Notes under the pieces: generated by a model
Databases searched by the model: none
What the model was told of the DNA's origin: nothing
What the model saw: the letters and a program-made list of their open reading frames with translations, nothing else
Position numbers and translations under genes: made by a program
Assembly: GCA_025462805.1 (NCBI GenBank)
Contig: JAOAPJ010000337.1
Location: 1-6,017, forward strand
From: Acidobacteriaceae bacterium
Lineage (GTDB): Bacteria > Acidobacteriota > Terriglobia > Terriglobales > Acidobacteriaceae
Length of the DNA stretch: 6,017 nt
Direction of reading: 5' to 3'
In this document: positions 1-6,017 of the stretch, in pieces
How the letters are laid out: each line of letters starts with the position of its first letter
Numbering within the stretch: position 1 is the first letter of the stretch

Positions 1-1760
1 ACATCGCCTCCGGTGATCTGGAGCTGACGAATGCCTCTTGCGGCTACGCCAGCGGCGGCTTTATCAGCGACTCGGTCGTCGATGGCAAGATCGAATCCTG
101 CTCGCAGCAGCAGTGGTACACCCGCAACAGCTCCATGGGAAGCTGGACCGGCTCCGTATGGAACATGGTCTTCTCCGGCGATCTGGGTGCGCCGTCTCAG
201 TCCTTCCCCAACCCGCCCTACACCACCCTGACTGACACGCCGGTCAGCCGCGAGAAACCGTTCCTCTACATCGACAACAGCGGCAACTACAACGTATTCG
301 TGCCCACCGTCAGAACAAATTCCGCGGGCACCACCTGGAGTGGCGGAGGCCTCGGCCAGGGTTACTCGGTCCCCATCAGCAACTTCTTTATCGCAACGCC
401 CTCAAACACCGCTGCGGATATCAACACCGCCCTCTCCTCGGGTAAGAACCTGATCCTCACCCCGGGCATCTACAAGCTGACCGCCCCCATCAACGTCACC
501 AATGCGAACACCATCGTGCTCGGCCTCGGCTATGCCACGCTCGTGCCGCAAAACGGGACGGCCGCCATCACGGTTGCGGATGTCGATGGTGTGCAACTCG
601 CCGCCGTGACGATTGACGCCGGTCCGGTCAACTCCCCGGTGCTTCTCCAGGTCGGCAGCACCTCCGGTACGCGCGTCTCCCATCAGAACAACCCGACCTC
701 CTTGAACGATGTGTTCTTCCGCATCGCCGGCGCGACTGCAGGCAGTGCCGTCACCAGCCTCGAGGTCGATAGCGATAACGTGATCCTGGATAACGTCTGG
801 GCATGGCGCGCAGACCACGGCAACGGCGTGGGCTGGACGGTCAACACGGCAGCGCACGGCGTGGTCATCAACGGTGATAACGTCACCGCTCTGGGGCTGG
901 CCGTCGAGCATTACCAGCAGGATCAGGTGGTCTGGAACGGCAATGCCGGCGAGACCATCTTCTACCAGAGCGAGCTACCCTACGACGTACCTAGCCAGAG
1001 CGCCTGGATGAACGGAAGCGCCAACGGCTACCCATCGTATGCGGTCGCCAATGCAGTCTGCTCGCATGTGGCGTACGGCCTCGGCGTGTACTCCTTCTTC
1101 AACCAGGGCGTGAACATCGTTGAGGACAGCGCGATCACGGTGCCCAACGTCACCGGCATCGCCGTCCACGATGCAGTCACTGTCTTCCTCAATGGCAGCG
1201 GCTCCATCACCCATGTCGTGAACACCTCCGGCGCCTCCGTGCAGTCTGGTGCCAAACCGAGCTATCTCACGTCTTACATCGGCAATGGCACATGTAACTC
1301 CGGCTCCGGCGGCGGCTCCATCGCCATCGACTCCGGAAGCACGACAGCCGTCAGCAACTTCACCGCGGACAAAGACTTCAACGGCGGCGGAACCTACTCG
1401 ACGACTCACGCGATTGTCACCTCCGGCGTCACTGGGGCTGCGCCGCAGGCCGTCTACCAGACAGAACGCCAGGGAGTCTTCACCTACACCATCCCCGGCT
1501 TCGCTGCGGGAAGCAGTCACACCGTCAAGCTGCACTTTGCGGAACTCTACTGGAGCGCGTCTGGGCAGCGCGTCTTCAATGTAGCAATCAACGGGAACAC
1601 AGTTCTTCCGAACTTCGATATCGTGGCCGCCGCCGGCAGCAATAACAAAGCCGTCGTGAAGACGTTCACCGCAAACGCCAACAGCAGCGGCCAGATCGTG
1701 ATCAGTTTCACCAACGGCACCAAGGATCAACCGCTCGTCAATGGCATCGAGGTCCAGTAG
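1..1760 (+). CDS. Secreted right-handed beta-helix (pectate-lyase-3/GH55-like) protein with C-terminal malectin domain, 5' partial
   Basis: The reading frame is open from codon position 3 to the TAG at 1758-1760, giving 585 visible residues; the true start lies left of the window. The central region (about visible residues 124-429) has the repetitive short-strand pattern of a parallel beta-helix. It also has blocks I associate with a family often named 'coagulation factor 5/8 type' or, wrongly, 'adenylyl cyclase' in actinobacteria and acidobacteria: ILTPGIYKL, DAGPVNSPVLLQVG, WRADHGNGVGW and YDVPSQSAWM. A Gly/Ser/Cys linker (NGTCNSGSGGG, about residue 428) leads to a malectin-like domain, about residues 438-585 (nt 1314-1757), with HFAELYW, GQRVFNV and the terminal NGIEV. 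Related beta-helix proteins are secreted glycan-active enzymes (GH55/GH87 and polysaccharide lyases), and malectin domains bind carbohydrate. A polysaccharide-active role is therefore likely, but substrate and catalytic residues cannot be assigned. A signal peptide would be upstream, out of view. No frameshift is seen, and a terminator follows 31 bases after the stop. Confidence 0.85.
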   Translation, partial: IASGDLELTNASCGYASGGFISDSVVDGKIESCSQQQWYTRNSSMGSWTGSVWNMVFSGDLGAPSQSFPNPPYTTLTDTPVSREKPFLYIDNSGNYNVFVPTVRTNSAGTTWSGGGLGQGYSVPISNFFIATPSNTAADINTALSSGKNLILTPGIYKLTAPINVTNANTIVLGLGYATLVPQNGTAAITVADVDGVQLAAVTIDAGPVNSPVLLQVGSTSGTRVSHQNNPTSLNDVFFRIAGATAGSAVTSLEVDSDNVILDNVWAWRADHGNGVGWTVNTAAHGVVINGDNVTALGLAVEHYQQDQVVWNGNAGETIFYQSELPYDVPSQSAWMNGSANGYPSYAVANAVCSHVAYGLGVYSFFNQGVNIVEDSAITVPNVTGIAVHDAVTVFLNGSGSITHVVNTSGASVQSGAKPSYLTSYIGNGTCNSGSGGGSIAIDSGSTTAVSNFTADKDFNGGGTYSTTHAIVTSGVTGAAPQAVYQTERQGVFTYTIPGFAAGSSHTVKLHFAELYWSASGQRVFNVAINGNTVLPNFDIVAAAGSNNKAVVKTFTANANSSGQIVISFTNGTKDQPLVNGIEVQ

Positions 1761-1791
1761 GTCAAAGGAACCCCCCTGTCAGCAAAGCCTG

Positions 1792-1830
1792 GTCCGGCTC
1801 TTCAGCTATTGAGAGCCGGACGCCTTTTTT
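1792..1830 (+). terminator. Intrinsic terminator of the beta-helix/malectin gene
   Basis: GTCCGGCTC (1792-1800) pairs perfectly with GAGCCGGAC (1813-1821). One more T-A pair (1801/1812) extends the stem to 10 bp around a loop of about 10 bases. A run of six T follows at 1825-1830. This is the classic Rho-independent form, and it starts 31 bases after the stop codon of the upstream + strand gene. Confidence 0.88.
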
Positions 1831-1899
1831 GTCGGTTGAGACTGGGTCAGGGTTGGGCTCGCCCGTAGTCCGGCCATCAACATCCACGCTGCAAAGCAA
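1831..1899. other. Short convergent intergenic spacer
   Basis: These 69 bases separate the terminators of two converging genes. I see no open frame, repeat or promoter-like pair here. Read on the minus strand, the bases next to the right-hand hairpin are moderately T-rich (TTGCTTTGC), so they could serve as a weak U-tract for that terminator. Confidence 0.5.
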
Positions 1900-1927
1900 G
1901 CGGCCCGGCGACGGATCGCCGGGCCGC
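1888..1927 (-). terminator. GC-rich hairpin, probable terminator of the TonB-dependent receptor gene
   Basis: CGGCCCGGCG (1901-1910) pairs perfectly with CGCCGGGCCG (1917-1926). The pair 1900/1927 extends the stem outward and 1911/1916 extends it inward, giving 12 bp closed by a four-base loop. It begins 15 bases past the receptor stop codon. On the minus strand it is followed by TTGCTTTGC, which is only partly U-rich, so termination may be less sharp than at the facing terminator. On the plus strand it is not followed by a clear T-run, which favours the minus-strand assignment. Confidence 0.65.
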
Positions 1928-1942
1928 GGTTTCGCGTGTCAG

Positions 1943-4900
1943 TTAGAACTGATACTTCAGCGCAAACTGAAACAGACGCGGGTTGTAGTTGGCAGATGTG
2001 CTGCTGATCGTGCCAACGTTATTTGCCGTGACCACGTACTGGTCCGGGTTCGTCGTGCTCGGGTTCGACTGTATCGTGTTATTCGGGTTCGCGAAGTTCG
2101 CACTGTTGGTGATGTTGAATGCCTCTGCACGGAACTGCAGCGTCGTCTCGCGCCAGACCGGGAAGGTCTTGAACAGAGACAGATCGACGTGCCGATAGTG
2201 CGGCCCATACAGCGGGTTCTTGCGCTCCGTACCCAGAGTGCCCGAAGCCTGTGGAACGAATGCGGCCGGGTTGAAGAACTGGAAGATGCTCGGGTTGCTC
2301 ATCTTCCCGCTGCCCACCTGGTTCGGCCGATCGCTGTGGTTGGCGTTCGTTGTGGTGGCGATCCCGGTGGAGTTCACCACGGTAAACGGCTCACCGCTCT
2401 CCCACACCAGAATCGTGTTGGCCTGCCATCCCCGGGTCAGCGCGCCAGAGATGCCGCTCAGGCTCTTGCCGAACGGAAGCTCGTAGTTGCCGCTCACTGC
2501 CGCACGATTGCGAATGTCAACATCGCTGTTGCCATAATCCACCGTGCTGATCTGGGATGGAACCGTACCGTAACCGTCGTTGATCTCGTTGCTCAGGTTC
2601 AACACGTTGTCCAGTCCATGGGCCAGCGTGTAGTTCGCCTGGAGCGTGAGGCCGGCAGCGGTACGCCGATTCACAGAGAGCTGCAGCGCGTTGTAGTTTG
2701 ACGAGCCACGGCTGTTGTAGCCGCCAATCTGCGTGATGTTCGGCAGCTTGTTGTAGTACGGACGCAGGGTGTTGTAGCCGGCCGAGTCGGTCAGACCTTT
2801 GCTGGCTGCATACGCATGCAGAGCAGAGTTCGAGATCAACCCCGGCAGGTTCTCATCGTTGTAGATCTGGGCGATATGCCTGCCCAGCATCCCAACGTAG
2901 GTGGCCTGCACCACGTTCGGACCGAAGGCCTTCTCCAGCGTCAGGTTGAACTGCTCCAGATACGACGAGCGAAACGCCAGGTCCACCGGATCCGCGATCG
3001 ATCCCGTCGGGTTGGTCGCGCTCGCAGCAGTGGGCAGCGGCAGGCCAAACTGGAACTGCGCCGCGCCGTTGCCCGGCCCGCCAATTCCTGCCGTCGGCGT
3101 CGGGCAGCTCCCGTTGTTGCAGGAGAACGCCGACACGAACGGCTGGTTCTTCAGCGACGAATTCGACGTGTAGTTCATCGGGAAGTACGAGATACCGAAG
3201 CCCCCGCGCAGCACCGTTCCCGGCGTCACCGTATAGGCGAAGCCGATGCGTGGTGCCAGGTTGGTCCACGTCGGATTCAGCCCCGCATACTGGTTCACAC
3301 CATTCTGGTTCGCAAGGATGATCGTCCCCGTGTTCGGATCGAAGTTGGAGATGGCATTGTGCGCCTCCGTGAATGGCGTGAACACGTCATAGCGCACACC
3401 CAGGTTCAGCGTCAGGGTCGACGTTGCATGCCAGTCATCCTGGACGAACGCGCTCGGCTCCCAGGTGCGATAGTGCGGCGGAACCAGGCTGTTCGAACGC
3501 TGTACGCTCAGGTAGTTGCCCTGGAGCAGCGCCTGCAGGCCGGTTGCGTTCGCGCCCGTCTGGGCCCCACCCGTCAGTTGGTTGAACTGCCAATTCCCGA
3601 TGCCCTGGTTGTTCTGGTAGTTCAGCGCCTGACGACGGATCAGCGCTGCACCCACCTTGATGTTGTGCGCGCCCCGGTTGATCACCACCGTCCCCTGATA
3701 CTGGAAGGTGTTGTCGACATCGAGGATGGGGACGTAGCTGCCGGCACCCAGATCCGCAAGGCCCTGGATGCCGACCGGTGTCAGCCCGGAGGTGTTGATG
3801 TCCAGGTTCACGTTCGGTTGCCCGAGCGCCTTGTTCACCGCCTCGCCATAGTTCAGCGGGAACGATTGATTGTTGATCCGCGTGTAGCCGAAGCCGAGCT
3901 GCAACAGCAGGTTCGGGCTGAAGGTATGGATGTAGTTGATCTGCGCGTTCTGCGAGTCGTCCTTCGCATTGCCATAGAAGTTGTAGTTCGCGCCGCCCGG
4001 TGCAATGCTCAGCCCCGCCTCATTCACCGTCGGCAACAGACCCGGAAACTGTACCGGCGTCCGATTCCACGAGTACCGCCCGTACAGCAGGTTCTTGTCG
4101 TTGAAGCGCTCATCCACGCGCGCGTCCACGGTGTCGCTGTTGCGCACCACCACCGGCGAGCTGACATACGCACCCGAAACGGAAGTCGTCGCAGGCGCAT
4201 TGGGTGCCGGGTACAGCTTGGCATACGCCAGCCCCACCGGATCCACCGGCCCGCCATTCACCAGCGCAGCCACGTTGCCGCTCTGGATCGCGTTGTACTG
4301 ATCCAGTGTCGGCACCTGGCTTACCGTTGGATTGCTGCCTTGGATCTGCCGCAGCCCTTCGTAGTCGGCGAAGAAGAACGTCTTATTGTGGATGATCGGA
4401 CCGCCAATCGAGCCGCCGAACTGGTTCTGGCGCAGCTTCGGCTTCGGATTGTGCGCCCCGAACTGGAAGGGATACGCGTTGAGTACATCGTTGCGGAAGA
4501 ACTCGTACGCGGATCCGTGGAAGTTGTTCGAACCCGACTTGGTGATGACGTTGATCACGCCACCTGCCGTGCGTCCTACCTCGGCCGTGTACGTGTTGCT
4601 CTGGATGTTGACCTCGCGAATCGCCTCAATCGACGGACGAATCCCAGTGGTGCCGATGATCCGCTCGTTATTGTCCAGGCCATCGATCATCCAGTCATTG
4701 ATCGTGTCCGACTGTCCGTTGATCGAAATACCAGACGTCTGCCGCCGGTCATCGGGCCGTCCACCGCTCGAGAGCCCGTTCGGTGGTCCCTCGTTTGCAC
4801 CCGGCGCAAGCTGCGCCAGGTTCACGTAGTTGCGCCCGTTCAGCGGCAGATCCTCTGTCGCCTTCTGGGTGACAACAGTCGTCAGCACGGAGCTGTCTGT

Positions 4901-5341
4901 CTGCAGGGCGGCCGCCTGTCCCGTCACCTCCACCGTCTGCGCCGCATCGCCGACCTCCAGCTTCGCGTCTTCACGCGCACGGTCGGAAGCAGAGACACTG
5001 ATGGAGGGAATGACAAAGCTCTTGAACCCCGCCTGTGAAACCTGGATCGAATAGCTCCCCGGCCCCAGTTGTGTGAAGGTGTAGTCGCCCGCACTCGTCG
5101 TCGTGGCGGTCCGGACTTCCTTGGTCCCTAGGTTCGTCAGGGTGACCTTGGCATTGGGCAGGATCGCACCAGTGTTGTCCGTCACTGTGCCCGTAATGTC
5201 TGCGGTGGTGCTCTGTGCCATAGCCATACGAGCCACTGGGAGCAGCAGGCACCCAGTCAGGATCAAAGCTCGTGTTGCCAGGGAGGTGAGTCGTACAGCT
5301 GCAGTGGAAGAAGCGGCGTCAGCTAAGCCAAAGAATTTCAT
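1943..5341 (-). CDS. TonB-dependent receptor / Oar-like outer-membrane protein with N-terminal carboxypeptidase-regulatory-like domain
   Basis: This is a complete gene of 1132 residues, ending in TAA at 1943-1945. The start chosen at 5341 (MKFFGLADAASS) gives a normal signal peptide: Arg17 and Arg24, then hydrophobic residues 25-36, with likely cleavage after AMA at residue 42. A GGGA element lies 8 bases upstream. Residues about 46-140 form a carboxypeptidase-regulatory-like (Ig-type) domain (ITGTVTDNTGA, GDYTFTQLGPGSYSI, AGFKSF). A plug-like region follows: LPLNGRNYVNL (165-175), MIDGLDNNE (218-226), EVGRTAGGVINVITKSGSN (254-272). The rest is a long beta-barrel beginning near FGGSIGGPI and ending in LFQFALKYQF; the terminal Phe is the usual outer-membrane assembly signal. 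Such proteins are very numerous in Acidobacteriota, with substrates mostly unknown; uptake of glycan or other large nutrients is the common inference. No clear TonB box was recognised. The mature chain appears to hold just two cysteines, Cys741 and Cys746, in one loop. The gene is monocistronic here and converges on a glycan-related gene. Confidence 0.92.
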   Translation of the reverse strand: MKFFGLADAASSTAAVRLTSLATRALILTGCLLLPVARMAMAQSTTADITGTVTDNTGAILPNAKVTLTNLGTKEVRTATTTSAGDYTFTQLGPGSYSIQVSQAGFKSFVIPSISVSASDRAREDAKLEVGDAAQTVEVTGQAAALQTDSSVLTTVVTQKATEDLPLNGRNYVNLAQLAPGANEGPPNGLSSGGRPDDRRQTSGISINGQSDTINDWMIDGLDNNERIIGTTGIRPSIEAIREVNIQSNTYTAEVGRTAGGVINVITKSGSNNFHGSAYEFFRNDVLNAYPFQFGAHNPKPKLRQNQFGGSIGGPIIHNKTFFFADYEGLRQIQGSNPTVSQVPTLDQYNAIQSGNVAALVNGGPVDPVGLAYAKLYPAPNAPATTSVSGAYVSSPVVVRNSDTVDARVDERFNDKNLLYGRYSWNRTPVQFPGLLPTVNEAGLSIAPGGANYNFYGNAKDDSQNAQINYIHTFSPNLLLQLGFGYTRINNQSFPLNYGEAVNKALGQPNVNLDINTSGLTPVGIQGLADLGAGSYVPILDVDNTFQYQGTVVINRGAHNIKVGAALIRRQALNYQNNQGIGNWQFNQLTGGAQTGANATGLQALLQGNYLSVQRSNSLVPPHYRTWEPSAFVQDDWHATSTLTLNLGVRYDVFTPFTEAHNAISNFDPNTGTIILANQNGVNQYAGLNPTWTNLAPRIGFAYTVTPGTVLRGGFGISYFPMNYTSNSSLKNQPFVSAFSCNNGSCPTPTAGIGGPGNGAAQFQFGLPLPTAASATNPTGSIADPVDLAFRSSYLEQFNLTLEKAFGPNVVQATYVGMLGRHIAQIYNDENLPGLISNSALHAYAASKGLTDSAGYNTLRPYYNKLPNITQIGGYNSRGSSNYNALQLSVNRRTAAGLTLQANYTLAHGLDNVLNLSNEINDGYGTVPSQISTVDYGNSDVDIRNRAAVSGNYELPFGKSLSGISGALTRGWQANTILVWESGEPFTVVNSTGIATTTNANHSDRPNQVGSGKMSNPSIFQFFNPAAFVPQASGTLGTERKNPLYGPHYRHVDLSLFKTFPVWRETTLQFRAEAFNITNSANFANPNNTIQSNPSTTNPDQYVVTANNVGTISSTSANYNPRLFQFALKYQF

Positions 5342-5349
5342 AACAAGGG

Positions 5350-5353
5350 TCCC
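5350..5353 (-). promoter_or_regulatory. Weak Shine-Dalgarno element for the receptor
   Basis: On the minus strand GGGA lies 8 bases before the ATG at 5341-5339. The match is short, but the spacing is right. The rival upstream ATG at 5443-5441 has no purine-rich element at a proper distance. Together with the signal peptide this decides the start. Confidence 0.4.
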
Positions 5354-5441
5354 GATTGGAGCAGCGCAACAACGCCGCTTCCAACCCATCCAGCACGCTA
5401 CATGTCGAACGGTTGCATTGGCAAGTTGCCGGAGCTTAGGC

Positions 5442-5471
5442 ATTCGATTGCTTGAACGGATCGCTCGTCAA
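5442..5471 (-). promoter_or_regulatory. Possible sigma-70-type promoter for the receptor gene
   Basis: Read on the minus strand, TTGACG (5471-5466, five of six to TTGACA) is followed after 18 bases by TCGAAT (5447-5442, four of six to TATAAT). Transcription would begin near 5435, leaving a leader of about 95 bases before the ATG at 5341. That would exclude the upstream ATG at 5443 from the message. The -10 match is poor and no regulator site is evident, so this is a suggestion only. Confidence 0.3.
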
Positions 5472-5509
5472 GAAAAGCTGGCAACAAGGCGACGCCTGAG
5501 CGCATCGCA

Positions 5510-5525
5510 TCCACCTTTTGGTGGA
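5510..5525. repeat. Perfect 6-bp inverted repeat with four-base loop
   Basis: TCCACC (5510-5515), TTTT (5516-5519), GGTGGA (5520-5525). It lies about 40 bases upstream of the promoter-like -35 hexamer and about 110 bases below the stop codon of the permease relic on the minus strand. It could be a protein-binding palindrome, or a remnant of the lost permease gene's 3' hairpin, but it lacks a T-run on either strand. Chance is also possible for a stem this short. Confidence 0.35.
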
Positions 5526-5636
5526 CCTCGCAGGAGGACTCAAGATCGGTCACCGCGACACAATGCTGTGGCCAGCCTCTCCTCATTCGCAGTCAACGGC
5601 AGGCACGCGAACGTCGTGGCGCATTCGCGATTGTCG

Positions 5637-5744
5637 TCACTCGGTGCGCAACGCCTGCATCGGCTCGATCGATGCTGCACACTGCGCCGGGATCATGCCC
5701 GCCATGCAAGTGGCCAGTGCAAGAGTCACGATAGCCACTAGTCT
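5637..5744 (-). pseudogene. C-terminal relic of an ADOP/MacB-FtsX-type ABC transporter permease
   Basis: Thirty-five codons lie between an in-frame TGA (5745-5747) and a TGA stop (5637-5639). They read as a hydrophobic stretch (LVAIVTLALATCMAGMIPA) followed by QCAASIEPMQALRTE and the stop. That is the shape of the last transmembrane helix and tail of FtsX-like permeases, especially acidobacterial ADOP proteins, whose tail resembles LPARRAxxxDPMxALRxE (recalled family pattern). Full-length members have about 800 residues or more, so nearly all of the gene is missing; nothing permease-like is seen between the relic and the yraN-like stop at 5797. The usual Arg-Arg pair is Gln-Cys here (CAG TGT), each explicable by one transition from an Arg codon at a CpG, which fits decay. 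It is not expected to make a product. A short chance match is the alternative, but motif, position next to a stop and the hydrophobic lead-in agree. Confidence 0.65.
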
Positions 5745-5796
5745 TCAGCGGAAGAAAAAGGCAGGGAAGGGGAACTGCAGAGACGGAAGTGGTGCG
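5745..5796. other. Short spacer between yraN-like gene and permease relic
   Basis: These 52 bases are purine-rich on the plus strand (GGAAGAAAAAGGCAGGGAAG) and therefore pyrimidine-rich in the direction of yraN transcription. No stable hairpin precedes the T-tract, so it is not a standard intrinsic terminator. No coding remnant was recognised. Confidence 0.4.
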
Positions 5797-6017
5797 CTAA
5801 TTCCAGCGATGCGCCGGCTCATGCCAGCCAAAGGCTCCGGGGATCATCCGCAGCTCCGCCGTCGCTACATCATTGAAGTACACCGTCACAATGTCGAAGC
5901 GCACATGCTTCGGCTGCTCGCGCAGGCTGCTCAGGTACAGGCGCGCCATCCGCCGGATCATCCGCCGCTTGTCCGCATCTACCGCCGACTCGGCTGTAGC
6001 CACATCAAATCGGCTGC
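5797..6017 (-). CDS. yraN: YraN/UPF0102 family nuclease-like protein, C-terminal part (5' end outside the window)
   Basis: Seventy-three residues are visible before the TAG at 5797-5799; the frame stays open to the right edge, so the start is out of view. The GTG at 6003-6001 is an internal valine rather than a start, because the frame continues upstream as SRFD. The visible part carries the family's C-terminal pattern: AVDADKRRMIRRMARLYL (basic helix after the catalytic core), then VRFDIVTVYF, then AELRMIPGAFGW. UPF0102 proteins are small (about 120-140 residues) with a restriction-endonuclease-like fold. The acidic and lysine active-site residues (the E-x-K type motif) lie N-terminal and are not in the window, so catalytic competence cannot be judged. 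The cellular role is poorly defined. In many genomes yraN lies near rnhB or a tetrapyrrole methylase gene, but that side is not visible. No terminator is clear downstream. Confidence 0.82.
   Translation of the reverse strand, partial: SRFDVATAESAVDADKRRMIRRMARLYLSSLREQPKHVRFDIVTVYFNDVATAELRMIPGAFGWHEPAHRWN

Larger units (their letters stand above)
5342..5636. other. Non-coding leader and upstream region of the receptor gene
   Basis: About 295 bases lie between the receptor start and the permease relic. The open frames that cross it on either strand give arginine-, serine- or cysteine-rich proteins with no recognisable motif, and I regard them as chance. It holds a promoter-like pair at 5442-5471 and a perfect small hairpin at 5510-5525. 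No tRNA, riboswitch consensus or repeat was recognised. Confidence 0.55.

Noticed and set aside
402..1730. Two long minus-strand open frames (402-911 and 975-1730) opposite the beta-helix gene
   Set aside because: Their products are rich in Asp, Gly, Val and Arg, typical of the reverse complement of a GC-rich gene. The + strand frame has clear domain motifs.
1829..2701. A 290-codon + strand open frame beginning right after the first terminator
   Set aside because: It runs through the minus-strand terminator hairpin and the receptor's 3' end; its product has low-complexity, arginine-rich composition and no recognisable motif.
2816..5038. A 740-codon open frame on the + strand opposite the receptor gene
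   Set aside because: It is antisense to a well-supported receptor gene. Its product is arginine- and valine-rich with no domain or signal, as expected from the mirror of GC-biased codons.
5242..5253. LTGC in the receptor signal peptide, resembling a lipoprotein lipobox
   Set aside because: The Cys lies inside the hydrophobic core and is followed by LLLPVARMAMAQS. A normal signal-peptidase-I site after AMA explains the segment better.
5591..5596. TTGACT on the minus strand, a possible -35 hexamer
   Set aside because: No acceptable -10 hexamer is found 16-18 bases downstream; the pair at 5442-5471 is better.
5103..5741. A 212-codon + strand open frame over the receptor's N-terminus and upstream region
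   Set aside because: It overlaps the receptor's signal peptide and first domain antisense and then the permease relic. It shows no motif and is rich in Arg, Ser and Ala.
5744..5770. Pyrimidine tract below the yraN-like stop as a terminator
   Set aside because: Only a 4-bp stem (CTTC/GAAG) is nearby and it follows rather than precedes the T-rich stretch.
6001..6003. GTG as a start codon for the YraN-like protein
   Set aside because: It would remove the catalytic core, and the frame is open beyond it with family-like residues up to the window edge.

Overview
The window most likely comes from a soil bacterium of the Acidobacteriota, probably order Terriglobales. This rests on protein character rather than on any marker gene. 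The long minus-strand gene has the layout and motifs of the expanded acidobacterial TonB-dependent/Oar-like receptors (signal peptide, carboxypeptidase-regulatory-like domain, plug, barrel). A decayed C-terminus of an FtsX/MacB-type permease of the ADOP kind (acidobacterial duplicated orphan permease) lies nearby. Base composition is high in G+C, and third codon positions are rich in C and G.

Layout, left to right. Positions 1-1760 (+) hold the 3' part of a gene for a secreted right-handed beta-helix protein with a C-terminal malectin-like carbohydrate-binding domain; its start lies left of the window. A strong intrinsic terminator follows at 1792-1830. A second, very GC-rich hairpin at 1900-1927 probably ends the gene that converges from the right. 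Positions 1943-5341 (-) encode a complete outer-membrane receptor of 1132 residues. Its start is best placed at 5341, not at the upstream in-frame ATG at 5443. Positions 5342-5796 contain no intact gene: they hold the receptor's leader, a possible sigma-70-type promoter, a small perfect hairpin, and a 35-codon relic of an ADOP/FtsX permease C-terminus (5637-5744, -). Positions 5797-6017 (-) are the 3' end of a YraN/UPF0102-family nuclease-like gene that runs off the right edge.

Functionally, the beta-helix/malectin protein and the receptor both fit extracellular glycan handling and outer-membrane uptake. They converge on separate transcripts, so the link is only proximity. YraN is a housekeeping-type gene and appears unrelated. 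I saw no RNA genes, CRISPR arrays, insertion sequences or attachment sites. The most unusual item is the permease relic; I found no convincing new multi-gene system.
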